Source: JAFNAG01 sp963824985 (GTDB lineage Bacteria > Acidobacteriota > UBA6911). From it: 64,000 nucleotides of DNA. Under the pieces are notes generated by a model, which was not told the origin of the DNA, did no database searches, and saw nothing but the letters and a program-made list of their open reading frames with translations. This document shows, in pieces, positions 9,605-18,461 of the stretch. The position numbers were made by a program, and so were the translations under genes. The stretch spans positions 186,001 to 250,000 of the forward strand of contig CAWGRQ010000025.1 of NCBI GenBank assembly GCA_963824985.1, given 5' to 3'. Each line of letters opens with the position of its first letter. The first letter of the stretch is position 1.

Positions 9605-10894
9605 ATGGTGACCCTGCCATCATCAGCGCTGACCCAGCGACACATCTTTCTGTTCTGGGTTCCTCTGGCAGCCAGCTGGTTGCTCATGTGCGCCGAAGTT
9701 CCCATATTGCAGGCCGCGATTGCCCGGCTGTCGGACATGCAGACGCAACTGGCGGCCTTCGGGATCGTCATGAGCCTGGAGATAGCCATCGAAAGCCCGG
9801 TGATCATGCTCCTGGCCACCAGCACGGCACTGTCCACCAGCCACCGGAATTACCTTGCGCTGCGCCGGTTCATGATCTGGACAAACGTCTTCGGCACCGT
9901 TGTGGCCCTCCTGATGGCATTCACGCCGCTTTTTGACCTGATCGTGCTCAAGCTGATGGACATTCCGCCCGCGATCGCCGCGGCGGCACGTCCGGGTCTC
10001 GGCATCATGACTCTCTGGACGGCCGCCATCGGTGTGCGCCGCTTTTACCAGGGGGTGATGATACGGCACGGACGAACGCGGTCGATTGGGTACGGCACGA
10101 TCGCGCGGCTGGCGTCATCGGGTGGAACCGGGATTTTGCTCGCGCTGCTGACGCACCTGCCGGGCGTTTACGTCGGCAGCATTGCGCTCATGGCGGGGGT
10201 CATCGTCGAAGCGATGTTCGCGGCTCTGGTAGTGCGGCCGACCGTGCGCCGCATCGTAAGCGGCACGCTGGAGCAGAGCGCGGAAGATCTGAGCGTGGGG
10301 GATGTCCTTCGTTATCATGCTCCGCTCGCGGCCACGTCGCTGCTTACGCTTCTCGCGCAACCGCTCATCGGGGCGGCGCTGGCACGCATGCCCGACCCGG
10401 CCGCGAACCTGGCGGCCTGGCCGGTCATCTGGGGGATCCTCGCCATCTTCCGGAGCCCGGCCTATGCTTTGCCGGAAGCCGTAATCGCCCTGGTTACCGA
10501 AAGCCGCCTCAAGGAGGCGGTGTGGAAATTCTGCCTCTATACGGGAATCGCTTCATCCGCAGCCATGCTGCTGCTGGCAGCGACGCCGCTGTCAGGGTTT
10601 TATCTGCACACTATAGTCGGCCTCCCGGAGCCGCTTGCCCGCATCGTCGTCCCCGGCCTCGTGCTCGGTCTGGCGCTTCCATTCATCAATTCGATTCACA
10701 GCTGGCTGCGGGGCCTTTTGATGGCAAGCCACTCAACCGGAGTCATTTACAGGGGCATGGGGCTAAACCTGGCAGCTACGGCGGCCCTGGTCGTCACCGG
10801 GGTGTACATGGATACCCCCGGTGCGGCTACGGCTATGATCGCCTTGACCGCAGCCTATCTTCTCGAGATTTATTACCTCCGTGCGAGGGGATAA
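9605..10894 (+). CDS. Polytopic membrane protein, MATE/ANK-like (MOP superfamily)
   Basis: This 429-residue protein is hydrophobic throughout, with about twelve predicted membrane segments and almost no soluble domain. The arrangement of two six-helix halves and the repeated conserved arginines after helices suggest the MOP superfamily (MATE or ANK-like exporters). I saw no decisive signature, and the substrate is unknown. GGAGG at 9599-9603 is only one base before the ATG at 9605; the GTG at 9608 gives better spacing. Its 3' end overlaps the convergent M81 gene by 22 bp. Confidence 0.6.
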   Translation: MVTLPSSALTQRHIFLFWVPLAASWLLMCAEVPILQAAIARLSDMQTQLAAFGIVMSLEIAIESPVIMLLATSTALSTSHRNYLALRRFMIWTNVFGTVVALLMAFTPLFDLIVLKLMDIPPAIAAAARPGLGIMTLWTAAIGVRRFYQGVMIRHGRTRSIGYGTIARLASSGGTGILLALLTHLPGVYVGSIALMAGVIVEAMFAALVVRPTVRRIVSGTLEQSAEDLSVGDVLRYHAPLAATSLLTLLAQPLIGAALARMPDPAANLAAWPVIWGILAIFRSPAYALPEAVIALVTESRLKEAVWKFCLYTGIASSAAMLLLAATPLSGFYLHTIVGLPEPLARIVVPGLVLGLALPFINSIHSWLRGLLMASHSTGVIYRGMGLNLAATAALVVTGVYMDTPGAATAMIALTAAYLLEIYYLRARG

Positions 10895-12411
10895 AGATCC
10901 TTGGGGATATTCTGGTATGGGATCGTGGAAAGATCCGCCGGCCCGAGTCCCGGGGCGTCGACTTCGAAGATGGCGCCGGCCAACCCGTTTTCGTAATAGC
11001 CGCGCCTGAAGTGCACCCGCGATTTCAAAACTATGATGTCAAGGTCGGCAAGCTTGATGCCCAGGGGAGGGAATATCCCGGTATCGGTTGCCTCATGCAA
11101 CAGCGGGGTCAGGATGACCCGGTTGTTGTCCCCAAAGCGCAGGACCACCGCCCTTTCGAAACGCGCATAACGGCCCAGGAAATCCACCGTGCCCGTGATA
11201 CTGACCGGCTTGCCGGAGAATGCATCGGCATATCCGCCGACGTTGACGGTGACGGTGTCACCGACTTTGGCTTTGGCCGCGATCTCGTTGACCGCCTTTT
11301 CGTCGGCGATGGTGGTAATGCAGAAGTTTTTGGCTCCCTGTCGGATCAGTTCCTCCAGAATCTGGGAGGAATTCCCGGTCCGGTCTGAGTGGTCGGCAAT
11401 AACGACGGGTTTCTTGCCCGCGCGAGCTGCCGCAATCGCCAAGGCCACTCCCTCTTTAGTTTTGGGGAGCTTCTTGCCTGCAAACTGCTCCCGGATTCTC
11501 CAGATGTAATCGGACATGTCATCGGCGATCTGATCCGCCAGCTTCCGGTCATTATTGGTGACCACCATGACCGTGGCCCCGACATCCGGAACATCAGCGT
11601 ATGCGAAGCCGAAGGCGACCGACACGTAGACATCCCGCGTGCGCTCCTCCCACTTGCGGGCGCGCTCCATGATGTCCATGGCCGGAGACATGTCTGTCCC
11701 CTGGAACACGCTGGGAGTGATGATCCCCGGTTTACGGGTGGCCATAACCGGCTTGTAGCCGCCGCGCACGGTGCGGATCATGATGCGCGCGGCACGTTCC
11801 CCCTGCAGCGCAACGTCGTAATGGGGGTAGCGTTTGATGATGAAAACGGCGTTGGCGGCGTCGGAAAGCTCATGGTCTTCGTTCGCGTGGAGGTCGAGGG
11901 TGATGAAAATCGGGATGGACCCTACCGCCTGGCGCAGGCGCCGCACCATTTCCGCCTCCGGCTTGGGCACGCCGGTGACCGCCATCGCGCCGTGGAGAGC
12001 AAGATAGACGCCATCCAGACGGCCGGCCCGCTTCAGATCATCCGCCATGCCGGCGGTGTATTTATCGAACGCTTCCCGGGTGACCCAGCTCCCCGAAGAT
12101 CCCCCCTTGGCGTCGCGGGGCGAATAGATCCCGATGAGTTCTACTCCATCGTATTCGCGCGCGGCGTCCACAAACCCCCTTATGTACCCGCCCGCCCGGA
12201 GAACTTCGTCCCCTCGGATCGGCGGACCATAGAACTCCCATTCCGCAATGCCGGTCGGCGACGGGCAGAATGTGCACGTTTCATGAGAAAAGGTGGCAAC
12301 GGCGATGCGTATGGGAGTTTTTGCGGCCGGCGCCTGGGAACGCAATTCGGTACAGGCGCTCGGGCACGAGGCAATAATGATAATCACGAACAGCAGCTTT
12401 CGAAGCTTCAT
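10873..12411 (-). CDS. M81 family (MlrC-like) metallopeptidase, probable lipoprotein
   Basis: This 512-residue protein of the MlrC/DUF1485 family is named for microcystinase C, a zinc peptidase acting on linear peptides. The N-terminus MKLRKLLFVIIIIASCPSAC looks like a lipoprotein signal, so the enzyme is probably anchored outside the cytoplasm. Conserved family blocks are visible: FSHETCTFCPSPT, GVYLALHGAM, ITLDLHANE and the C-terminal DHSDRTGNSS. The aspartate and histidines of the LDLHAN and DHSD blocks are the expected metal ligands. The start is ATG at 12411, with GGAGGAG upstream. A decayed copy of its 5' end lies immediately upstream. The physiological substrate is unknown. Confidence 0.85.
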   Translation of the reverse strand: MKLRKLLFVIIIIASCPSACTELRSQAPAAKTPIRIAVATFSHETCTFCPSPTGIAEWEFYGPPIRGDEVLRAGGYIRGFVDAAREYDGVELIGIYSPRDAKGGSSGSWVTREAFDKYTAGMADDLKRAGRLDGVYLALHGAMAVTGVPKPEAEMVRRLRQAVGSIPIFITLDLHANEDHELSDAANAVFIIKRYPHYDVALQGERAARIMIRTVRGGYKPVMATRKPGIITPSVFQGTDMSPAMDIMERARKWEERTRDVYVSVAFGFAYADVPDVGATVMVVTNNDRKLADQIADDMSDYIWRIREQFAGKKLPKTKEGVALAIAAARAGKKPVVIADHSDRTGNSSQILEELIRQGAKNFCITTIADEKAVNEIAAKAKVGDTVTVNVGGYADAFSGKPVSITGTVDFLGRYARFERAVVLRFGDNNRVILTPLLHEATDTGIFPPLGIKLADLDIIVLKSRVHFRRGYYENGLAGAIFEVDAPGLGPADLSTIPYQNIPKDLYPLARR

Positions 12412-12436
12412 GGCATTCTCCTCCGGCACTCGGGAG

Positions 12437-12517
12437 CAAAAAGGAGGCATTCCTGATTTTTGGCCATTCCCTGGTCAATAGGCATGTTACACGATAACCA
12501 GGAATGTCCCCTTTTTG
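12437..12517. repeat. R4 REP-like palindrome, copy 1
   Basis: The arms are 12438-12455 and 12499-12516, the right one reading CAGGAATGTCCCCTTTTT. The loop contains GGCATGTTACACGATAA, shared with copy 2 at 12764-12846. It cuts off the M81 pseudogene at its 3' end. Confidence 0.75.
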
Positions 12518-12729
12518 CCGGATTTCGTCGCCGCATACCGCCGGGCCGCAAGACTCCTGTTCGGCAAAGCCAGTCGCTTTCGGCCAGAAGGCACACACGT
12601 CTCACGCTAGAAGGTGACGGCGGTGCTTGTCGGCGACTTTGCCGCTCGCGTTTGGGAATGCAATTCAGTACAGGCGCTCGCGCCCAAAGCGATAATGATC
12701 ATCAGGAACAATAACTTTCGCAGATTCAT
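12505..12729 (-). pseudogene. Decayed 5' fragment of a duplicated M81 peptidase gene
   Basis: From the ATG at 12729 (with GGAGGAG upstream) the frame reads MNLRKLLFLMIIIALGASAC, nearly the signal peptide of the intact M81 gene. It then meets TAG at 12609-12607, where the intact gene has the serine of TFSHETC. After one frame change the match continues as AFWPKATGFAEQESCGP and CGDEIRQKGD, corresponding to TFCPSPTGIAEWEFYGP and RGDEVLRAGG. Homology stops at the R4 palindrome. Only about 75 codons survive, so this is a tandem duplication remnant and not a gene. Confidence 0.8.
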
Positions 12730-12763
12730 GGCTACTCTCCTCCGATAGTCGTATGAAAAAGGG

Positions 12764-12846
12764 AAAAAAAGGGGACATTCCGGATTTCCGGCCAAGACCT
12801 TTTCAACAGGCATGTTATGCAATAATTCGGAATGTCCCCTTTTTTT
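12764..12846. repeat. R4 REP-like palindrome, copy 2
   Basis: The arms AAAAAAAGGGGACATTCCG (12764-12782) and CGGAATGTCCCCTTTTTTT (12828-12846) are perfect 19-bp inverted repeats. The loop keeps GGCATGTTA from copy 1. Similar GGGGACATTCC palindromes can accompany RAYT (TnpA-REP) genes, but no such gene is in this window. Confidence 0.8.
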
Positions 12847-12972
12847 GTGGGTGCCCGGGTCCCAAGATAGGTATTTCAGGCCGGGGTTGCAATTGAAATC
12901 CGCCGCAATCGATTCTGTTGAAACTTGGCCTTTCCAATATCATCTACTGAATCAGCGCAAAGGAGGAGGCCA

Positions 12973-13889
12973 ATGTTGCGAAAAACTGCCTATTTGTTGT
13001 TCGCATTGATGTTAGTGTCTATTTCTGCCTGCAACACTACCGGTAACCAGCAGGCCCAGAATCAGGCTTCGACGGCACAGCCGCCGGCCTCCCAGCCGCC
13101 CGGGCTAGAGCCCCGGCTCAGCAGCCCGAGACTGCCGCCAGGCCGGAAACGCCTGCCGCCCCGGCGGAAGCACCGAAACCTGTGCCGCGCCGTCCCGCCA
13201 GCCAGCCGGCCGCACCGGCTTCAGTTTCTCAGACCACGGCGCCCCCTGCGGCAGCAAGTGTGCAACCGAAGACCGAGATTCCGGTCACGGCCCCGGCGAA
13301 ACCGGCGGTCGAGCCCCCGCCGCCGCCCGTAATTCCCCCTCCACCTCCCCCTCCACCTCCCCCTCCACCTCCCCCGCCTCCCATCATAGTTACCTCCGGC
13401 ACCCGCCTGGAGATTCGCTTGCTCGATCCGATCAGCTCGGCCGACAACAAGACCGGCGACCGGTTCAAAGCCACTTTGGATCGGGACATTGAAGTGGACG
13501 GCAAGGTGGTGGCCCCGCGGGGCAGTGTGGTTACGGGGAAGCTGATCGAAGTCAAACAGCCTGGACGAGTGGAAGGGCGAGCCGCCCTCTCCATGGCCTT
13601 GACCAACATCACCATCGGAAATACAACTTACGAAATCAAGACCAACACCCTGGCTTTTGAAGCTGAAAAGAGTACCAAGGAAGATGCCACTAAAATCGGT
13701 ATTGGCGCCGGCATCGGAGCTGTTATCGGCGCCATCGCCGGGGGAGGCAAGGGGGCTGCCATCGGCGCCGCGGTCGGCGGCGGAGCAGGCACGGCGACGG
13801 TGCTCGCGACCAAAGGGAAGGATGTCAAGTTCCCGGTGGAGGAGCGCTTCAGCTTCGTGCTGGGCAACAGTCTCCAGATCAAGAACTGA
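12973..13889 (+). CDS. Proline-rich glycine-zipper lipoprotein, frameshifted
   Basis: The start at 12973 follows AGGAGGAGG and encodes a lipoprotein signal (MLRKTAYLLFALMLVSISAC). The reading then changes frame between about 13090 and 13120: the first frame becomes an arginine-rich non-coding reading, while the frame one base back continues as an Ala/Pro-rich linker (APAQQPETAARPETP). After that come a stretch of about 21 prolines from a CCTCCCCCT microsatellite, a beta-rich domain (TRLEIRLLDPISSADNKTGD) and a glycine zipper (GIGAGIGAVIGAIAGGGKG). One missing base explains it: a real mutation, a sequencing error, or -1 frameshifting. The function is unknown; a cell-envelope location is inferred. 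Confidence 0.7.
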
Positions 13890-13936
13890 AGATCCGGCAG
13901 CATTGGATGCCACCGGTTATGCAGATTGCTGGTGGC

Positions 13937-16273
13937 TTATTTGATCGCTGGCGCGACCTCGGCAACGGAGAGGTCGCGCCAGTTGAGCCAGTCGGCTACG
14001 GTGTTCTTCCCCGGATCGTTGAAGCACTTCAGGACCAGGTCCCCCTCCTGGTTTGCGCAGGGACTTAAGTCGATGGTAATGTCCTTCCAGAGCAGGTGCC
14101 TGCGCCTGTTGTCGGGATTAAGATACTCCTGAAAGAGCACCGACTCCTTCCCCTGCGATCGCCACGCGACCTCGGCCCAGCCGCCATCCCCCATGTCGTA
14201 CATCCAGGAAATATCGAACTGAAGCCTCGAGTTGGGCGGTATGTTCTGGAGTGGAATCGAGACCGTCGATCCTCCTATCTGGGTCAAAATTTCATTCTCC
14301 GAGGTCAGGAAGAAAACCGGAGCTCCGCTCGGCGTGTCAAAATGCTGATAATCCGGGTAAATCTCGGCGCGATTGACATCGTAACGCACTCCCTCGAGGC
14401 TCCGGATTATGCGCCGGGCGGGATCCAGACGCCGCCCCTGGTAATAACGGGTAACGTCGGTGAAGTGTCCGTTCAGGTATTGGAGCAGCCACAGGTCGGT
14501 GCGATGGCCATAGTCCTCCGGCAGCTTTGCCCCTTCGTCGGCGAAGGACAATTGGGCGAACTCCCGATACAGTTCCCATCCCCCCGCCGGTTCTTTTTTC
14601 AATAGTGGCGCGACCTCGCGCTCGAACGTGGGCAAAAGGTACAGCGTCATCCTGCCGGTGCTCCGGAAATGTTCGGTGACGTCGTACAGGACGCGATCGA
14701 GATACTGGAGCACGATCACGTCCGAGCGATGGGCAAAATCATTGGGCAATCGTTCGTGATTGTGGGCGAACATGGCCCGGACTCGAGTCCCCGGGTAAAA
14801 CAATTCAAACAGCTGTCCCCGGTCGATGGGAGGGGCCGACAGGAGTTTGGAAATCCCTTCATCGAAGGCCGGCAAAAAAAACAACGTCACTTGCGGGGGA
14901 AGGGTGGGATGGAGTTGACGGAAGTCCTCGAGACAGGAATGAAGGATATCGGATTGATAGGCGGCATCCGATGAATTGACATAGCTTCGGGTCTGGAACA
15001 GGGATGAGAACAGGATCGGGAATGCCAGCAGCGCTGGAAGCGCGGGACCGGCGAGCCATCGGAATTTCCCGGCCGTGCGCGACCGGAGACTCTCCGCGAA
15101 GCCTCCAAATGCCAAAGCCAGACCGAGCAGAGGAAGGTACAGATACCACTTCCCCAACCGGTTCGACAACAACAAGGCCGGCAGGTTCAGGCCGGCAAAC
15201 CATACGATCCCTGACCATTCAACGACCGACAGCCGGCCGCGACGTTTCAACACGTCGTTGCCCCACAGGATGAGCAGACCGGCCATCAGGCCGAGCGCCA
15301 GCGCGCGGTTCCGTTCGGCATGCGGGATGCTCAGTGTGTCGGGGAGGTTGAGGGCCCAATACAGATATTTGATCTTGGCCAGCGGGTTCGACAAGGGATT
15401 GATACTATAGGCGGCCTGGGCGTCCCTGGTATAGAGCTCCCCGGTCTGATACCAGAAGACGAAAAGACCCGCGAAGGCGACTGCAAGAAACAGATAAAAA
15501 CAGGTCAAAGGAAGCGTCCGCCTGAATGCCGTGATGACACTCCGGCGCGAGAGCGGTTCCCCGGAATCGCGCAGCCCGGCGAGACTCAGCGCTATCCATA
15601 TTGCCAGCGGGAAGGTGGTTGCGGCCTCCTTCGTCAATAGCGAGAGCACAAACACGAAAAGGGAAGCACCAATCCAGGGGACGGATTTGCGCCGGTTTCC
15701 CTCAATGGCCAGCAGCAGGGAAAGCAGGAGCAGGAAGGCGAGCAAAAAATCAGACAGGTAGGTGATGTCGTACGTGATCCACCCGGCCACGGAATGAAAG
15801 CCCCAGAAGGAGGCAGCCGCCACGACAGCCGCGGTGCCGGCAAGGATCCTCCTGGCCAGAAGGAAAAACAAAAACGAGTTGGCAAGGTGGAAGCCAAGGG
15901 GAATCAAGTGATAGGGGAGCGGATCTACTCCCAGCCACGGCTTGATCAGCCCCATCAGCCCAAGATTCAGCGGCCGATAGTTTTTTTCAGGCGTCGGCGC
16001 CAGGAGAAACCGCCAGAACTGCGACCAATCTCCGGGAGCGTGAAGCAGGTAGAAGAGGCTGTCATGGGTAAAAAATTTCCGGAAAGAGCCGGAGAACATC
16101 CAGATTTCGACGATAAAAATCAGGATAAGAGCTATCCATTCCCGGTTGTGGAGATTCCAGGGGTGTTGGCGGGCTTTGGCAGCCGGAAAGCTCGTTGTCG
16201 AACCGGGAGAATCAGTCACGATTTTCGATGCCTCAGTTGTTTTCTGTTGGGAAACGTCCTGCTCACATGACAA
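13937..16273 (-). CDS. Large polytopic membrane protein, glycosyltransferase-like (GT39/GT-C type)
   Basis: The protein has 778 residues. About ten to twelve hydrophobic segments occupy roughly residues 45-430, followed by a soluble C-terminal domain of about 340 residues. The first periplasmic loop has an acidic/histidine motif (FTHDSLFYLLHAPGD) followed by YRPLNLGLMG, reminiscent of GT-C enzymes that use lipid-linked sugars. Its setting next to GT2 enzymes and a sugar aminotransferase supports a role in glycan or glycolipid transfer. I could not place the C-terminal domain. The nominal start is TTG at 16273 with a weak ribosome site, so the N-terminus is uncertain. The gene is convergent with the lipoprotein gene. 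Confidence 0.65.
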   Translation of the reverse strand: MSCEQDVSQQKTTEASKIVTDSPGSTTSFPAAKARQHPWNLHNREWIALILIFIVEIWMFSGSFRKFFTHDSLFYLLHAPGDWSQFWRFLLAPTPEKNYRPLNLGLMGLIKPWLGVDPLPYHLIPLGFHLANSFLFFLLARRILAGTAAVVAAASFWGFHSVAGWITYDITYLSDFLLAFLLLLSLLLAIEGNRRKSVPWIGASLFVFVLSLLTKEAATTFPLAIWIALSLAGLRDSGEPLSRRSVITAFRRTLPLTCFYLFLAVAFAGLFVFWYQTGELYTRDAQAAYSINPLSNPLAKIKYLYWALNLPDTLSIPHAERNRALALGLMAGLLILWGNDVLKRRGRLSVVEWSGIVWFAGLNLPALLLSNRLGKWYLYLPLLGLALAFGGFAESLRSRTAGKFRWLAGPALPALLAFPILFSSLFQTRSYVNSSDAAYQSDILHSCLEDFRQLHPTLPPQVTLFFLPAFDEGISKLLSAPPIDRGQLFELFYPGTRVRAMFAHNHERLPNDFAHRSDVIVLQYLDRVLYDVTEHFRSTGRMTLYLLPTFEREVAPLLKKEPAGGWELYREFAQLSFADEGAKLPEDYGHRTDLWLLQYLNGHFTDVTRYYQGRRLDPARRIIRSLEGVRYDVNRAEIYPDYQHFDTPSGAPVFFLTSENEILTQIGGSTVSIPLQNIPPNSRLQFDISWMYDMGDGGWAEVAWRSQGKESVLFQEYLNPDNRRRHLLWKDITIDLSPCANQEGDLVLKCFNDPGKNTVADWLNWRDLSVAEVAPAIK

Positions 16274-16469
16274 CCTGCGAAATTATTGGCGACCGGCAGG
16301 TCGTCCCCATCGTGGGTTTGTGAGTTTCTTGACAGAAACAAGTTGCTTTCTCCCGGGGCGATGGGCACGAAATTCATGAAAACTTGTTAATCCATTTATC
16401 TTTGAGCGCAGGATATGTTAAAAAAAAGGAGAAAATAAGCAACTAATTTCCGCGACGAGGGTTTTTACC

Positions 16470-17246
16470 TTGAATAAGGGGAAACATTCGATATCTGCTT
16501 TTTTCCCCGCCTACAATGATGTCGGTTCCATCGGCAAGATCATCCACACGATGGCCTATCTGCTGCCCAGGCTTACAGATAGCTATGAGATCGTGGCGGT
16601 GGATGACGGTTCCCGGGATGGCACCGGCGATCTCCTGAGAGGCTTGTCCCGGGAATATCCGTTTCTCAAGGTCATTCACCACGGCGTCAACCGGGGGTAT
16701 GGGGCGGCGCTGATTACCGGCTTTGCCAACTGCTCGAAAGACCTGATTTTTTACACTGACGGGGACGGACAGTATGATGTCGAGGAACTCCCGTTGCTCC
16801 TGCAGGCCTTCGGCGATGATGTGGATGTGATCAATGGATACAAGATCTCCAGGTCGGATCCCCGGCATCGGATCGTCGCCGGGTTTCTCTATCAGCATCT
16901 GATGCGTCTGATGTTCCGGCTCAGCATCCGGGATGTGGATTGCGACTTCCGGTTGTTCCGGAGGGATCTCCTGGCGGGTAGGCAGCTTACCTGCGACAGT
17001 GGCGTTATCTGCGTGGAAATGATGAAGCGATTCCAGGACCTGGGCTGCCGCATCATAGAGGTCCCCGTTCATCACTATCACCGCTATCATGGCCGGAGCC
17101 AGTTCTTCCGGTTCAGGCACCTGCGGAGGGTGTTTATTCAGCTGTTCGGCACCTGGTGGAGACTGGTGGTGGGCCGGGACCGCATCCGCGCCTCATCCGA
17201 GAAAAAGCTGAACGTCGAGATGCGCAAGATCGAAACCCCCCGTTGA
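16470..17246 (+). CDS. Glycosyltransferase family 2, polyprenyl-phosphate sugar synthase-like
   Basis: This 258-residue GT2 enzyme is close to dolichyl/undecaprenyl-phosphate mannose or glucose synthases. It has FFPAYNDVGSIG at the nucleotide-binding start, VDDGSRDGT and the metal-binding DGDGQYD. DVDCDFRLFRRDLL and a histidine-rich HHYHRYHGRS segment follow, as in DPM1-like proteins. It has no C-terminal membrane helices, so it is probably a peripheral cytoplasmic enzyme that would charge a lipid carrier for the neighbouring membrane transferases. The start is TTG at 16470, with a GAGG about ten bases upstream. Confidence 0.85.
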   Translation: MNKGKHSISAFFPAYNDVGSIGKIIHTMAYLLPRLTDSYEIVAVDDGSRDGTGDLLRGLSREYPFLKVIHHGVNRGYGAALITGFANCSKDLIFYTDGDGQYDVEELPLLLQAFGDDVDVINGYKISRSDPRHRIVAGFLYQHLMRLMFRLSIRDVDCDFRLFRRDLLAGRQLTCDSGVICVEMMKRFQDLGCRIIEVPVHHYHRYHGRSQFFRFRHLRRVFIQLFGTWWRLVVGRDRIRASSEKKLNVEMRKIETPR

Positions 17247-17314
17247 TCCGCCGGCAGGGATCCCTCGGCCGCGCGGGATCGGCCACGGCGGTCGACTTAT
17301 GGCAGTGAGACTCT

Positions 17315-18445
17315 ATGCAGATCCCTTTTCTTGATCTCCGGCGCGAGTTCGAGGGGTCTCGGTCGGAACTGGAGGCGGCGATCGCTCGAGTGCTCCGGAG
17401 CGGCCGCTACATTCTCGGGCCGGAACTGGAAGCGCTCGAAATCGAGTTTGCCGCCTATATCCATATCCCATTTGCCGCGGGGGTGGGCTCGGGTACGGAT
17501 GCCCTCAGTCTGGCCCTGGAGGCCACCGGAGCCATTCGGCCCGGGCGGAATGATGAAGTGATCACCTCGGCGCTGTCGGCGGCATTCAGCGCGCTGGCGA
17601 TCTGCCGCGCCGGAGCCGTTCCACGCTTTGTCGATGTCGACCCCGCAACCCTGCAGATCGATCCCGCGCATCTCGAAATCCTGGTTGGGGAGAAAACGCG
17701 CGCCATTCTTCCCGTGCATTTATATGGCCAGGCCTGCGACCTCGAGAGGATCGGAAGCCTGGCCCGCAAACACGGCCTGATCGTTATCGAAGATGCCTGC
17801 CAGGCGCACGGATCGCTCCTGAACGGCGCGCATCTCGGCACAGAAAGCCGGGCGGCGGGCTTCAGTTTCTATCCGTCCAAGAACCTTGGCGCGCTTGGGG
17901 ACGCTGGAATGGTGGTCGCGCACGATGAGGAGATCATGGGCCGCGTCCGGCAACTCCGGCATGGCGGACAGAGCCGGACCTATCACCACGAGCTTCTGGG
18001 GTGCAATTCGCGGCTCGACGAACTGCAGGCCGCCGTGCTCCGCGTCAAGCTCGAACGGCTGGAAGCATGCAACCAACGACGCAGACAGATCGCGGCTCGA
18101 TACGACGAAGCGTTCTCAGCTCTGGAACTTCAGCTGCTTCCAGTACCCCCCGGGCTGGTTCCCAATCGCCATCTCTATCCGGTGCGGACGCCGCGGCGCG
18201 AGCCGTTGCGCGCCTACCTGCAGGCCCACGGCATCGAGACGCTGGTGCACTATCCGACGCCGCTGCCCCAGCAGCCGGCATTGACGCAGTTCGTATGTCC
18301 CGGCCAGGAGTTTCCGGCCGCGACCAAAGCTGCGCGCGAGATCTTCTCCCTGCCTCTTAACGCGCAACTTACGGAGAAGGAAATCGGGCACATCATCAAG
18401 AGTGTATGTGATTTTTTCGCGGCCTCCAGGACGCCATCTTCATGA
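17315..18445 (+). CDS. DegT/DnrJ/EryC1/StrS-family sugar aminotransferase
   Basis: This 376-residue PLP enzyme transfers an amino group to a keto-sugar nucleotide. Typical motifs are PFLDLRRE at the N-terminus, GSGTDALSLAL for cofactor phosphate binding, DVDPATLQIDP, PVHLYGQACD, EDACQAHG and FYPSKNLGALGDAG, whose lysine should carry PLP. RLDELQAAVLRVKL and the C-terminal HYPTPLPQQPA are also family features. It implies an aminodeoxy sugar in the glycan made here. The gene lies 68 bp downstream of the GT2 gene and just upstream of a methyltransferase on the same strand, so an operon is likely. Confidence 0.93.
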   Translation: MQIPFLDLRREFEGSRSELEAAIARVLRSGRYILGPELEALEIEFAAYIHIPFAAGVGSGTDALSLALEATGAIRPGRNDEVITSALSAAFSALAICRAGAVPRFVDVDPATLQIDPAHLEILVGEKTRAILPVHLYGQACDLERIGSLARKHGLIVIEDACQAHGSLLNGAHLGTESRAAGFSFYPSKNLGALGDAGMVVAHDEEIMGRVRQLRHGGQSRTYHHELLGCNSRLDELQAAVLRVKLERLEACNQRRRQIAARYDEAFSALELQLLPVPPGLVPNRHLYPVRTPRREPLRAYLQAHGIETLVHYPTPLPQQPALTQFVCPGQEFPAATKAAREIFSLPLNAQLTEKEIGHIIKSVCDFFAASRTPSS

Positions 18446-18461
18446 GCAAAGCAGGATAGGC

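Noticed and set aside
13182..13889. Independent start at 13182 (GTG) for the proline-rich protein
   Set aside because: No ribosome site there and the upstream Ala/Pro-rich reading continues in the same frame, so it is better explained as the distal part of the frameshifted lipoprotein gene.
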